Shown here piece after piece: positions 44,366 through 53,597 of a DNA stretch of 64,000 nt. The notes beneath the pieces are model-generated. The model worked only from the letters and a program-made list of their open reading frames with translations, was not told the origin of the DNA and did not search any database. The stretch covers positions 49,835 to 113,834 of the forward strand of contig JAAVTG010000796.1 in assembly GCA_011947345.1 (NCBI GenBank). Direction: 5' to 3'. The stretch's first letter is position 1, and the number at the start of each line of letters is the position of its first letter. This DNA comes from Phytophthora quininea (lineage: Eukaryota; Oomycota; Peronosporomycetes; Peronosporales; Peronosporaceae). Position numbers and translations under genes: made by a program.

Positions 44366-44552
44366 TGATCGAAGGGAAGATCGCCATCGCTGGCTTCACT
44401 TTTGGACGTCCAAAAGTCACTTCCGAAGTGTTTTGAATTTTTAGCCAATTCTAAACGTTCTTTATTCGTCCAATTCAAAACCATCCCTATGTATTCTAGG
44501 TGAACGTACATTTCACATTTCGAGAAGTCTAATTAACATGGATCACAACCCC

Positions 44553-45395
44553 CTATGTTACGTGCTTTGGCGTGGCGAAGGTTGAAAAGCTCCTTAGGAT
44601 TTTGAGGACGTCCCGCTGCCCTTTGAGACCACTCTTTCAAGTGATAACGAACACCACGATTGGGAGTCAGCACCTTCTTGTTAAGCCCGAAGCCAGCGTC
44701 CCCCAAAACGTAGAAGTCATCTGGTATGCTCTCCAATAATCCACTCCATTGCAGGACAGAAGCATCATGAGCACTTCACTCCGCACCAGCATACGCAAAA
44801 CACACCTTCATATTCCAGTCGCAGAAAATCAATACGTTTGTCGTGATGTAGCCCTTGTGGTTACGAAAGCGAGCAATGTCATCTCGAGAGACTTCAATGA
44901 CAAGATGAGTTCCATTAATGGCTCCAAGTGCTTGGTCAAAGTAGGGGTGCGTCGATGAAAATGATTCCGGGACAGCCGTCGGAATAGCCAACGATTCATG
45001 CAAAGCTTGGGCGATTGCCTTAACACCTCGTGTTCTGTACTTGTGTACACTAGAATACAAGTCAAAGAGCACCTCCTGCGCTCTACACGTTGCAGCTGTT
45101 CCTATCCAGTTCAAGGCAACTTCTAGTAGTTCACGGTGGTCACGTACGGAACCGGAAATGCAGGGTTGACACAGTTTGAATAGCTCATCGAAGGCTTGAG
45201 CACTCATTCGGAAGCTGTCGCGAAACAACTTGCCATTGGGAGAAGCCTGTATGGCTCCGAAGAAGCGCTGTCCGGATGCGGTAGTGAGCCCCAGCAGTCT
45301 CACTGCCCTTTCGTGCTCCTCCTGGTGTGACACGCGACTAATCCACGCAAGGGAACACAGGCGATGATGACTAATAGCAGCAGCAACTCGTCCAT
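44553..45395 (-). pseudogene. Harbinger transposase, N-terminal part
   Basis: The likely start is MDELLLLL (45395), with a one-base shift near 45365 into LAWISRVSHQEEHERAVRLL. The transposase continues through FRMSAQAFDELFKLCQPCIS and GAINGTHLVIEV. It changes frame near 44775 into YVLGDAGFGL (second acid) and RGVRYHLKEW, ending in LRHAKARNI at the LINE 2 junction. The first catalytic position, normally GAIDGTH, reads GAINGTH, so the Asp is Asn here. The right-hand copy of the LINE 2 target duplication (44553-44568) is included. Confidence 0.8.
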
Positions 45396-45755
45396 CTTCA
45401 CGTCTGTCGTCCTTGTCGTTTGTGACCGGAGGGAAGAAAAAGTGGAACTTGACGTCGTCTCGCTGCGAACACGAAAAACTAAAAACGCAATTTGCTTTTG
45501 CTTCCATAATTGCAACTCGGCTTTGGCCTCAATTGAAAACATGATTCCAGTAAAAGTATATTCATCGCGAACACGGCCTGAGTATGGAAAGGATATTAGT
45601 AGTTCGGCAACAGCCAGTAACACAATATACAAAAATAATACAAACAAAACAAAAGACTGGGCCGTATCAATCTTCTCTAGGATTTCGACCCATTTCAGAC
45701 CTCTGCATCAAGATCGTCGGATGTTCTTTCAACATCACGTCGTGTAGGTTGTAGT

Positions 45756-45930
45756 CTAGCAGTAGTCCTGGCAGCGCTTCGGGAGATAAGAGCGAAGATT
45801 CTTTCCGTCATCTACCCGCTCCCACACGGTTTTCACTGCCTTTACAACCTCGCGCAGGAACCAGGAGCGATTCTTAAACGAGACCTCGTACTCATCCGTC
45901 CGCAAGTTCGTGCACGATTGTCAACTATTG
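45756..45930 (-). pseudogene. Unrecognised C-terminal coding fragment
   Basis: An open stretch of about 55 residues on the minus strand with good protein composition (DEYEVSFKNRSWFLREVVKA, VWERVDDGKNLRSYLPKRC) ending at a TAG at 45756-45758. No start is seen. It lies between the LINE 1 tail and a tRNA gene. Family unknown. Confidence 0.25.
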
Positions 45931-45973
45931 TATTAAATAAAATTAGTGGTATATTTACTAGTCTCACTTCAGA

Positions 45974-46046
45974 GCGCGGCTGGCGCAATGGATAGCGTAT
46001 CAGACTTCGAATCTGGGGGTTGCGGGTTCGAGTCCCGCGTCGCGTA
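45974..46046 (+). tRNA. tRNA-Arg(TCG)
   Basis: Folds as a full 73-nt cloverleaf. The acceptor pairs gcgcggc with gtcgcgt (two G-U pairs) and the D stem pairs GCGC with GCGT. The anticodon stem pairs TCAGA with TCTGG around the loop CTTCGAA (anticodon TCG, Arg), and the T stem pairs GCGGG with CCCGC around TTCGAGT. The discriminator is A. A T5 terminator (cttctttttc) follows. Confidence 0.95.
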
Positions 46047-48005
46047 CTTCTTTTTCAATTTTTGTTGCTTTGGACTTTAGTATTTTATTTCGAGTCTGGT
46101 GTGCACGAGCGTGTATGGCCCGTGTGAAGGTGTGGCTATACTGGCAACATGATACTGAGGTGTTCGGCACTCTACTCTATGAAGTGTTTTCGTCGTAGGT
46201 TTTGACTAGGTGCGAAGCACATCCGAGCAGTTTTAGTGCTCAATTGGTTTGCGTGGACTTATTACAGGGTTGCGAAGACGCAGTCGTCATATATCCACTG
46301 CCTAGCTGCATTCAAAGAGAGGGAGGTGGTCATGTCTGCGATTCTGGGAAAATCTTGGTTGAGTCTTAACAAGAATCTTGATTCACTCTCAGACTCCCTC
46401 ACTCACACACTCACACACACACACACACTAATTCATGCACTCACGACCACATGGGCGAGACTAGTGCGTACACTGAATGTGTCATTTAAATGACATTGTC
46501 CACAGGAGCCCATACGGTACAAGCTGTCAAGCAGCACTATTTAACAACTGCGACAAGAGCTAGGAAGGACACTCAGCAACAGAGAACGTTAACGAGCAAT
46601 CAAAAGACTATACTGCCACTAGAATCCCTCCCAATTCCCTATCCATGCGACGTGTCTTAGTCAATCCTCCTTTCTGCGGAATTCCTGTAGATGAAAAGAA
46701 AGGAGGACACGCCGCTGCTATATCTGCACCCATTTTGAATCTGTAGCATCGAAATCAGCCGCCAAACCCACCGAGAAACCCCGAACGTGCAAGCAACACA
46801 CTTTTTATCGCGTATAGCTAAAACCCGAAAATATCATTGTTGTCTTCTGGTGTGTGCTTGTTGCAAACGGACGGAAACGATGAGTGTCATTGTGTAGGTG
46901 AAGATAGGGAACGCTATGGTGTTGCAACTACACAGTCCATTATCAAACTCATCTATGTGGTTGGTTACCCACTTCTTAGCACAATATTTATGACCACTAC
47001 GACAAGGTAATATAGCAAAACAACCAATTGAAAAGAGAGACGCGAGGTGATTGAACTGCGGCTTACAGCGGGACTGAACCACATCAGAATTCTGACACGA
47101 GATCCTCCCACTACCAAGAGCGAGGGCTTTTCCCTGCTCTGTTAGCCAGCCTGGGGCAGTGCACCCTTCCTTAGAGACCTCGGTACATCGACTTACGCCA
47201 ATGTCCCAATGTCCACTCCTGGTTTGAGATGGACGCGCCATCCACATTCTGTGAATAGTGACCCCGAACCGCATACCACAGCCCTCACACTTCGCTACCC
47301 AGACAGAAGCTTTCCGTTACAAGTTGACGCCACTCAACCCGGTGATAGAATTGATACACAAACTCATATTAAACATTTACTTGGTACACACTTCCAAAAC
47401 CGCTTTTGTGTTTAACGGATTCCAAGCTGGATTCTACGATTTTCAAGCGCCTCCATTCTTCTGAGCTTTAAACGTTCGTGGGCAAGCGAGTGGTAATCAG
47501 TTAGAACTGACAAAGAAGTTCGTGCCGAACATGGGCTACTTTATCTAGCGACGTCGCAGCAGATGGGTCTGTAGGCCTGTTATTAACACAGGGAAGCCAT
47601 TTGTTGTTTGTTACACGGGTGTGCCTTTGCACTCACTTCACATTTAGAACTAGCATTCAACTAGCATTTCGAATCCAAACTTAGGAAAACCACACAGCAC
47701 ACAGAATTTTCATATTTGTAGAAAGGGACCCGCAACTTCTTACCCACACTTACTCGCATAATCTCTCTCACATCCATTCATGCTGTTACTCCTCTCTTCC
47801 TGCATGTTTTTTCCTCATGAGAGTCCATATCTCTGTGCGTTTGAGGTGGGCTGCCAGGGTGGTAAGCGCAAATGTTAAATAAATTGAGCTTTATGTAACC
47901 AGACTGGAGTCACCGCATAGGATTCACAGCATATTTCCACTATGAAAAGCGAAAGTGTGTTTGTATAGTAGTTTATTAGAACAGCAGACAACAAAAGAAA
48001 AGAAG
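46047..48005. other. About 2 kb between inverted tRNA-Arg genes, no gene recognised
   Basis: Contains a CA microsatellite (about 46403-46429). A minus-strand open frame at 46834-47274 (146 residues, Cys-containing, no start context or family match) is not convincing. No long repeats, LTRs or element signatures were seen. Confidence 0.45.
46403..46429. repeat. CA/CT microsatellite
   Basis: Imperfect cactcacacac then an uninterrupted (ca)n run. Confidence 0.8.
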
Positions 48006-48078
48006 TACGCGACGCGGGACTCGAACCCGCAACCCCCAGATTCGAAGTCTGATACGCTATCCATTGCGCCAGCCGCGC
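48006..48078 (-). tRNA. tRNA-Arg(TCG), second copy
   Basis: The reverse complement is identical over all 73 bases to the gene at 45974-46046, with the same cloverleaf and TCG anticodon. A T-rich terminator (ttcttttctttt) follows on its strand. The two genes point toward each other across about 1.96 kb. Confidence 0.95.
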
Positions 48079-48408
48079 TTCTGATTGGGCGATATTTGAT
48101 TTTATAATAATATGATTTCTTTTAGATAGTGCAGCGATGTCAAACTTGCAAATTCAGTAGTGTTCCTCGCAGTTTGCAGGTATCCGACTGAAGGTAAAAC
48201 TGACTAATAAGAGCTTACCTGCAGACCACCTGCATTGTCTCGTTTTGTTGTCTTTATCTTCAGCGTACGACGCTGAAGGTTCCCGGAGGTGCGCGCAGGT
48301 ACAGAAACGTTACCAGCCCTTCATTATTTTTGCTGGCGCAAGCGAAAGCTACTGGTGTTTGCATACCGGGTTTGGCCTCCTCTCAGTCAGCGCAGACGTA
48401 CGAGGCAC

Positions 48409-48598
48409 ATGGGGCGCAGGCTGTGGACAGACAGCGAGGTTCACCTCCTACTGGACTATGTAGCCCAAGACGAGCAAGCGTACACGACAGGGGTCAAACA
48501 TCGGTTTACGCTAACGCTCAGAACTATCAGAGTGGGAATGACTACACGAAGTCAGCATCACAGATCAAGGCCAAGTTGAGTGAGTTTGAGTGTACTTA
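48409..48598 (+). pseudogene. SANT/Myb-like domain fragment, truncated by the Copia insertion
   Basis: Reads GRRLWTDSEVHLLLDYVAQD, then after a one-base shift near 48505 YANAQNYQSGNDYTKSASQI and KAKLSEFECTY. The W-x3-E start and spaced hydrophobic residues fit a SANT/Myb-like domain. The frame runs directly into the Copia LTR at 48600. The last residues of the open frame (after CTYK) belong to the LTR, because the same bases end every LTR of the array. Confidence 0.5.
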
Positions 48599-48599
48599 C

Positions 48600-49091
48600 A
48601 AAAGGAAGTTGGACTACGAGCTGCGGAGGTTGGAAGGGTTAAAGACGGCTTCGGGCCGAGATTGCAAAACCAAAAGTGAGATTGATTGAGTGAGTCTTAG
48701 CTGCTAGCCTGCTTCCTACGCTCTCTTGTTGGCAAAAAAAAACGACCAGGCGGGGAATCGAACCCTCGATCTGTCGAGTGGGAGCCTCCATACTCAACCA
48801 CTAAGCCAAACTGCTTCAACTAGAAACGTCACTCACCTACTCCTAACATGCAGTTCCTTATGCATCCTCACGCGCGTCCACGCCACTTGAGCACTTGGAC
48901 ACGCTCCCATCCGCTTGTTCTCACGCACACGCACCGAGTGCGTCTCATCTTGAGCATTAGACGCTGCGCAAAGCCTTGCACTTGTGTAGAGACACGCAAC
49001 GCACCCTGCGCGCGAACCCACTTTCACACGGGTTTTGACAAACCACCGTTTCAAGTGCGAGCGCCACGCACACGCGTCACTTTCTTCAACA
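48600..49091 (-). repeat. Copia LTR 1
   Basis: About 492 bases. On the minus strand it starts TGTTGAAGAAAGTGACG directly after a purine tract (aagggagag, 49092-49100, the polypurine tract) and ends ...acttcctttt. The 5' TGTTG is typical for Copia, but the end is not the usual CA. A tRNA-like segment lies inside (48743-48814). Confidence 0.85.
48743..48814 (-). promoter_or_regulatory. tRNA-like Pol III A-box/B-box pair inside the Copia LTR
   Basis: On the minus strand the segment contains TGGCTTAGTGG (A box) and, about 32 bases on, GGTTCGATTCC (a perfect B box), and ends in a T run (T9 here; T6 in copies 2 and 3). The spacing is that of a tRNA gene. Acceptor, anticodon and most T-stem pairs do not form, so it is not a working tRNA. 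Equivalent segments are at 53222-53293, 57698-57769 and 62175-62243. It resembles the head of a tRNA-derived SINE. Confidence 0.6.
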
Positions 49092-49119
49092 CTCTCCCTT
49101 GATGCGCGTGCTTGGCGTC

Positions 49120-52100
49120 TTAGTTGTCCATGACAAGTCCGGCGATGAACTGGCGGTGCTTGGGTCGCGCCAACGCCTTGGTAAACCCGTCCGCTATCAT
49201 CTCGTCCGTTGGCTTGTACTCCAGCACGATGATCTTGTCTTCCACCTTCTCACGCAAAAAGTGATACTTGAGGTGGATGTGCTTGGTGCGTGAGTGGTAT
49301 GCTGGGTTCTTGGCCAGCGCGATGCAACCTTGGTTGTCTTGAAAAATCGTAGTCGCACCCACGCACTCATACCCCACATCTTGAAGTAATTGACGCAGCC
49401 ACACCGCCTCTTGAGTGGCATTGTACAGTGCCATGTACTCTGCCTCCGTGCTCGACGTTGCCACTGTCGGTTGACGCTTGGACTTCCACGAGATTGCACT
49501 GCCGTTCAGGAAGAACACGTAGCCTGTAGTCGAACGCCGAGTGTCCAAATCATCCGCCCAGTTCGCATCCGCGTAGCCGATTAGCTCTCCCTTAGTCCCG
49601 CCGTTGAACACGAGTCCCAGGCCTTGAGTCGTCTTCAAGTACTTCAAAATCCGTTTCGCAGCCACCCAGTGAGACTTGTTGTAGCACTCGCAAAACTTGG
49701 CCACTTCACCCACAGCTTGAGCAATGTCCGGGCGCGTGCAAGTTGCGAGGTACATCAAAGCCCCCACCAACTCGCGGTACGGGTACTTCGGCACGAATAC
49801 CTCGTCTTCTGCCGGCTTCACCAGTTTTGAGTTGCTGTCCGCCGGTGTGTGCACTGCTTTGCACTTTTCCACGCCAAACTTCTCTGCGAGCCGCTGAATG
49901 TACGCCTGCTGGTTCATGACGATGATCTTGTCCTCGCGGTCGCGGTGGATCTCGATCCCGAGGCAGTACTTCAGCTCTCCAAGCTCCTTGATGCTGAACT
50001 CGCGCTTGAGTGCCTCCTGATCTCCCCAATCTCCGCTTTCGTCCTGCTGAAGATCATGAGGTCGTCCACGTAGACGATGATGATGCTGAACTTTGAGACC
50101 GAACGCCGAACGTACACGCATGGATCTGCTGCAGACCGATGAAAACCTTGGTTCTCCAAATGCTTGTTCAGCTTGCTGTTCCACTGACGTGCCGCTTGCT
50201 TCGTGCCGTATAGTGCTTGCATCAATAGGCATTTCTTGTTGGGGTTGGCTTGGTCTTCAAACCCGTCCGGCTGCTCCATATAGAGCTCCTCTTCCACATC
50301 ACCGTAGAGAAACGCAGTGTCAACATCCACGTTTTCTGCCTCCATGTCTTCCTCTGCAGCAATTGCCACAGCCGTGTTGATGGACTCCTTGCGTGCGACC
50401 GGAGCAAAGGTCTCCGTGTAGTCAACCCCTGGACGCTGCGTGAAGCCCTTCGCTACCAAACGAGCTTTGAACTTGATGATCTTCCCACTCGGGTCACGCT
50501 TGATACGGAAAACCCACTTGCACCCGATTGCCTTCTTGTCCGATGGCATATCCACCAGCTTCCACGTGCGGTGATCCTCCAGCGACTTCATCTCGCTTTC
50601 CATAGCGCGCAGCCACTCGTCCTTGTACTTGCTGCGCATCACTTCGTCGTAAGACACCGCACGCTCGCCATCGTCGTCTTCGGTGAGGAAGCAATAGAGG
50701 GAATCGAACTCAGCCTCGTAGTCATCCAAGTTGAACTCACCCCGTCGAGTCCCGGGGTACTCGTCTTGGTAGCGCACAACTCCGCGTCGCTTGCGTGCCG
50801 GACGCACCATCCACTCCTCTTCACCGTCTCTCCCTGGCGTGCTAGAGCCACGCGTCGGCACAGAGTCGGTCGGTCCGCTGTGATCTTCGGGTTCTTGGAG
50901 TGGGCGAGTTGGGGGCGTGCGGAAACCTTCGTCAGCGCTGGGTTCTTGCGTGCGCTCGCCTCCCTCGTCTTCTTCATCGTTGTCGATGATGTCGATCACC
51001 TCCTGGTTGGCCTTCTTCGCCATCGTGACCGGCGGGGCTTCAGCAAAAGTCACACTCCTTGAAATCACGATCGAGTCGTCACTTGGGTCCAGGAGTCGAT
51101 ATGCTTTGTGCTGCTTGGCGTATCCGAGGAAAACGCACTTGATCCCCGAGTTGTCCAGCTTTTGCGTTTCTCCTTGGTCGCATGGGCGTAGCACTCGGTC
51201 CCAAAAACGCGCATGTGCTCCAGACGTGGCTCCCTCTTGAAAACCAGCCGGAACGGACTCGAGTGCGGGCTTGACGTGTTAGGTAACACGTTTCGGATGT
51301 CTGCAGCCGTCGTGATAGCCTCACACCAGTACGATTTGTCCATGCCGCTCTCCTCCAGCATGCAGCGTGTCATTTCCACCAGCGTACGGTTCATGCGCTC
51401 TGCCATGCCGTTCTGCTGCGGGTTGTACGGCACCGTGAACTCTTGCTTGATTGTCTTGTCGTCGCATAGAGTCTGCATCGCCGCGTTGCGGTATTCACCG
51501 CCGTTGTCACTGCGCAGCACCTTGACCTTGATGCCCGCACTAGTTTCCACTTCCTTGAGAAACTTCTTGAACGCCTCACACACCTCACTCTTTTTATGGA
51601 GTGGGTAGATCGTCACAAAGCGACTCTTCATCAGAATGAAGCTCACAATGTACTTGTAGCCCGACTTGGACGCGGGAGTGACAGGTCCCAACACGTCGGA
51701 GCACACAGTCGTGTCCTTGCGTGCGCTCTCCTGGCTTCGAGCCCCTCCTTGGTCGAACTGAAAGGCTTGCGTGACTGTTTCGCGGTCGCACACACGCCGC
51801 ACACAGTACCAGGCTCTGCCAGCACACCCTTGAGTTTCCCATCCTTGATCATGGAGTTCAACGTGCTGAAAGACACGTGACCAAGTCGCCGATGCCACAC
51901 ATCCACGCTGTCTTCAGCCACATGACACTCGTCGGCGCCCTCAATGTTGAGGTACATCAGCTTGCCTTGCTTCCTGCCCGTCGCCACCACTTGGTTGCCG
52001 CGTTTCACAACGCACCGCTCGCTGTCCATAGTCACGGTCATGCCGCGTGCCGTTGCAGCCGTCAGGGAAAACAGGTTCTTGTTCAAATCTTGGACGTGGA

Positions 52101-53072
52101 GCGTGTTTTCCAGCCGCGCGTTTATCCACGCACCCCCAGTCCAGACACGCAAAACAACTGTTCCAACCCCGAGAATCTTCAGGTTCGCGCTGTTCTTTGC
52201 GCTCAATATGCTGCGCGCAGTCTTTACAGCCGAGTAGTCGTGAAACGCGTCGCGTGTCTTGCACATGTGTGCCGACGCACCGCTATCCATCACCCAACAC
52301 TCGCTCGCAAAAGCTTCGGTCGCGTTAAACGCAACGTTTGACTGGTCTTGGGCGCCTTGATCGGGACTTGCCTCGGAACGGCAATCCCTCGCGTAGTGGC
52401 CTTGCTTGCCACAGTTGTAGCACTTGAATGACCCCTTCTTGCGCCCCCGCGTGCGTTCTTCTTCTGTTGCTGCTGCTTCCCACTGCCCTTGCCGGCAAGA
52501 AGCGCAGTCGCCTCTTCGATGCGCGTCGAGTCCTTCTGACGCACTTCTTCCGCAATCAGCTTGCTCACCAGGTCTGCTAGCTTGAACTCAGTCACCGACA
52601 TGCGAAACGCTTGAACCAGAGCCTCGTAGCTCGATGGCAGACTCCGCAGCATAGTCGCGCAGACGTCTTCCTCAGTTGGCTCACAGCCGGCGTTCTTCAT
52701 ATCCATCACGAGCTTCTCCAACTCCGTCACATGCTTGCCGACAGATGGTGCCGTGAACTTGAACGCCGAAAACTTCTCCTTGAGCCACAGCCGGTTCGCC
52801 ATGTCTTGAGTCTTGTGGAACTTCTTCAACGTGTCCCACGCTTCCTTCGCAGTCTCGCACGTCACCACATGCATCAACTGCGAGTCGTTGAGGTTGAGCA
52901 CAATCGCCGCGTGCGCTTGTTGCTCCTTCTCTGCCGTCACTCCGCCTTCCGCGGTGACCGCTTGCCACAATCCCTTGGACATCAGGTACATCTTCATCTT
53001 GTAGCTCCACAGCGAGTAGTTCGAGCCGTCGAAAGGCTCGACCTTGAACTTGGTGTCGGTACTTGGGCTCAT
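49120..53072 (-). CDS. Copia gag-pol, copy 1 (four frameshifts)
   Basis: Starts MSPSTDTKFKVEPFDGSNYS at 53072, inside the primer-binding site, and ends VMDN at the stop at 49120-49122. Domains in order are: gag with CYNCGKQGHYARDC zinc knuckle (about 52389-52430); protease WVMDSGASAHM (about 52275-52300); pre-integrase VWHRRLGHVSFSTL; integrase core with SDNGGEYRN and PYNPQQNGMAERMNRTLVEM; reverse transcriptase with YVDDLMIFSR (about 50060-50090); and RNase H with ADANWADDLDTRRSTTGY and SSTEAEYMAL. Shifts at about 52450 (five-G run) and 51735 (four-G run) occur in the other complete copies too. Private shifts are at about 51160 (T4 versus T5) and 50012 (T versus TT). With these it would be one polyprotein of about 1317 residues. 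Confidence 0.85.
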
Positions 53073-53076
53073 AACC
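53065..53076 (-). other. Copia primer-binding site (initiator tRNA-Met anticodon arm)
   Basis: The plus strand reads gggctcataacc, the sequence of the anticodon stem-loop of initiator tRNA-Met with its GGG/CCC stem. The minus strand GGTTATGAGCCC directly follows the LTR end, as in Drosophila copia, which primes with a 5' half-tRNA. The gag ATG lies inside it. Identical sites are at 57541-57552 and 62019-62030. Confidence 0.7.
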
Positions 53077-53570
53077 AAAAGGAAGTTGGACTACGAGCTG
53101 CGGAGGTTGGAAGGGTTAAAGACGGCTTCGGGCCGAGATTGCAAAACCAAAAGTGAGATTGATTGAGTGAGTCTTAGCTGCTAGCCTGCTTCCTACGCTC
53201 TCTTGTTGGCAAAAGAAAAAACGACCAGGCGGGGAATCGAACCCTCGATCTGTCGAGTGGGAGCCTCCATACTCAACCACTAAGCCAAACTGCTTCAACT
53301 AGAAACGTCACTCACCTACTCCTAACATGCAGTTCCTTATGCATCCTCACGCGCGTCCACGCCACTTGAGCACTTGGACACGCTCCCATCCGCTTGTTCT
53401 CACGCACACGCACCGAGTGCGTCTCATCTTGAGCATTAGACGCTGCGCAAAGCCTTGCACTTGTGTAGAGACACGCAACGCACCCTGCGCGCGAACCCAC
53501 TTTCACACGGGTTTTGACAAACCACCGTTTCAAGTGCGAGCGCCACGCACACGCGTCACTTTCTTCAACA
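53077..53570 (-). repeat. Copia LTR 2 (shared by copies 1 and 2)
   Basis: About 494 bases, same ends as LTR 1. It serves at once as the 5' LTR of copy 1 and the 3' LTR of copy 2. It contains the tRNA-like segment at 53222-53293. Confidence 0.88.
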
Positions 53571-53597
53571 CTCTCCTTGATGCGCGTGCTTGGCGTC

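Larger units (their letters stand above)
40691..44489. mobile_element. hAT DNA transposon, nearly intact
   Basis: The terminal inverted repeats start TAGGGGTGGTTTTG at 40691 and, on the other strand, TAGGGATGGTTTTG at 44489 (one mismatch in 14). Both sides carry the 8-base target duplication tgtattct (40683-40690; 44490-44497). Length is 3799 bases. It holds one transposase gene on the minus strand with a single homopolymer shift. About 1.3 kb of sequence at its left end is not needed by the transposase. It sits in the 3' untranslated region of LINE 2 and is the youngest layer of the nest. Confidence 0.88.
34211..44552 (+). mobile_element. LINE 2: APE-type non-LTR retrotransposon, interrupted by a hAT element
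   Basis: Flanked by a perfect 16-base target-site duplication (34195-34210 and 44553-44568). It begins with a short leader, then ORF1 (34275-) and ORF2 (36576-40679). Its 3' untranslated region is split by a hAT element (40691-44489) and ends at ...cacaaccc with no clear poly-A. The LINE without the hAT is about 6.5 kb, so it is close to full length. ORF2 carries several stops and shifts, so it is inactive. It differs from LINE 1 in both ORFs and ends in a zinc-binding domain instead of a recognisable RNase H. Confidence 0.85.
32117..45578. mobile_element. PIF/Harbinger DNA transposon, interrupted by LINE 2
   Basis: The terminal inverted repeats read GGTCGTGTTCGCGATG at 32117-32132 and, inverted, GGCCGTGTTCGCGATG at 45563-45578 (15 of 16 identical). 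They are flanked by the same three bases TGA (32114-32116 and 45579-45581), the size expected for Harbinger. An internal inverted copy of the repeat core lies at 32185-32197. Without the 10.36-kb insertion the element is about 3.1 kb. It encodes a SANT/Myb-like protein on + and a DDE transposase on -, convergent, which is the standard two-gene Harbinger layout. Confidence 0.85.
23850..45655 (+). mobile_element. LINE 1: degenerate APE-type non-LTR retrotransposon, interrupted by nested elements
   Basis: The host element of a four-level nest. Its coding part runs from about 23850 to 32074. Its 3' part is interrupted at 32116 by the Harbinger element and appears to resume at 45579, ending in an A-rich tail (aatacaaacaaaacaaaag) at about 45637-45655. 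It encodes, in order, an ORF1-like region, an OTU-like protease motif, an apurinic endonuclease, a reverse transcriptase and an RNase H. Many stops and shifts show it is old and inactive. The 5' end and its own target duplication were not found. The tail assignment rests on the TGA target duplication of the inserted Harbinger element. Confidence 0.7.

Noticed and set aside
46834..47274. 146-codon minus-strand open frame as a gene
   Set aside because: No promoter-like element, signal peptide or family motif, and composition typical of chance frames.
48600..48689. Continuation of the SANT-like protein as KRKLDYELRRLEGL...SEID
   Set aside because: The same bases end all four LTRs of the array, so they belong to the element.
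48743..48814. A genuine tRNA gene in each Copia LTR
   Set aside because: A and B boxes are perfect, but acceptor, anticodon and most of the T stem do not pair and no anticodon loop with U33 fits; kept only as a tRNA-like promoter.
50250..51062. Plus-strand open frame (270 codons), repeated at 54727-55539
   Set aside because: Antisense to Copia reverse transcriptase/integrase linker codons; it recurs only because the element recurs.
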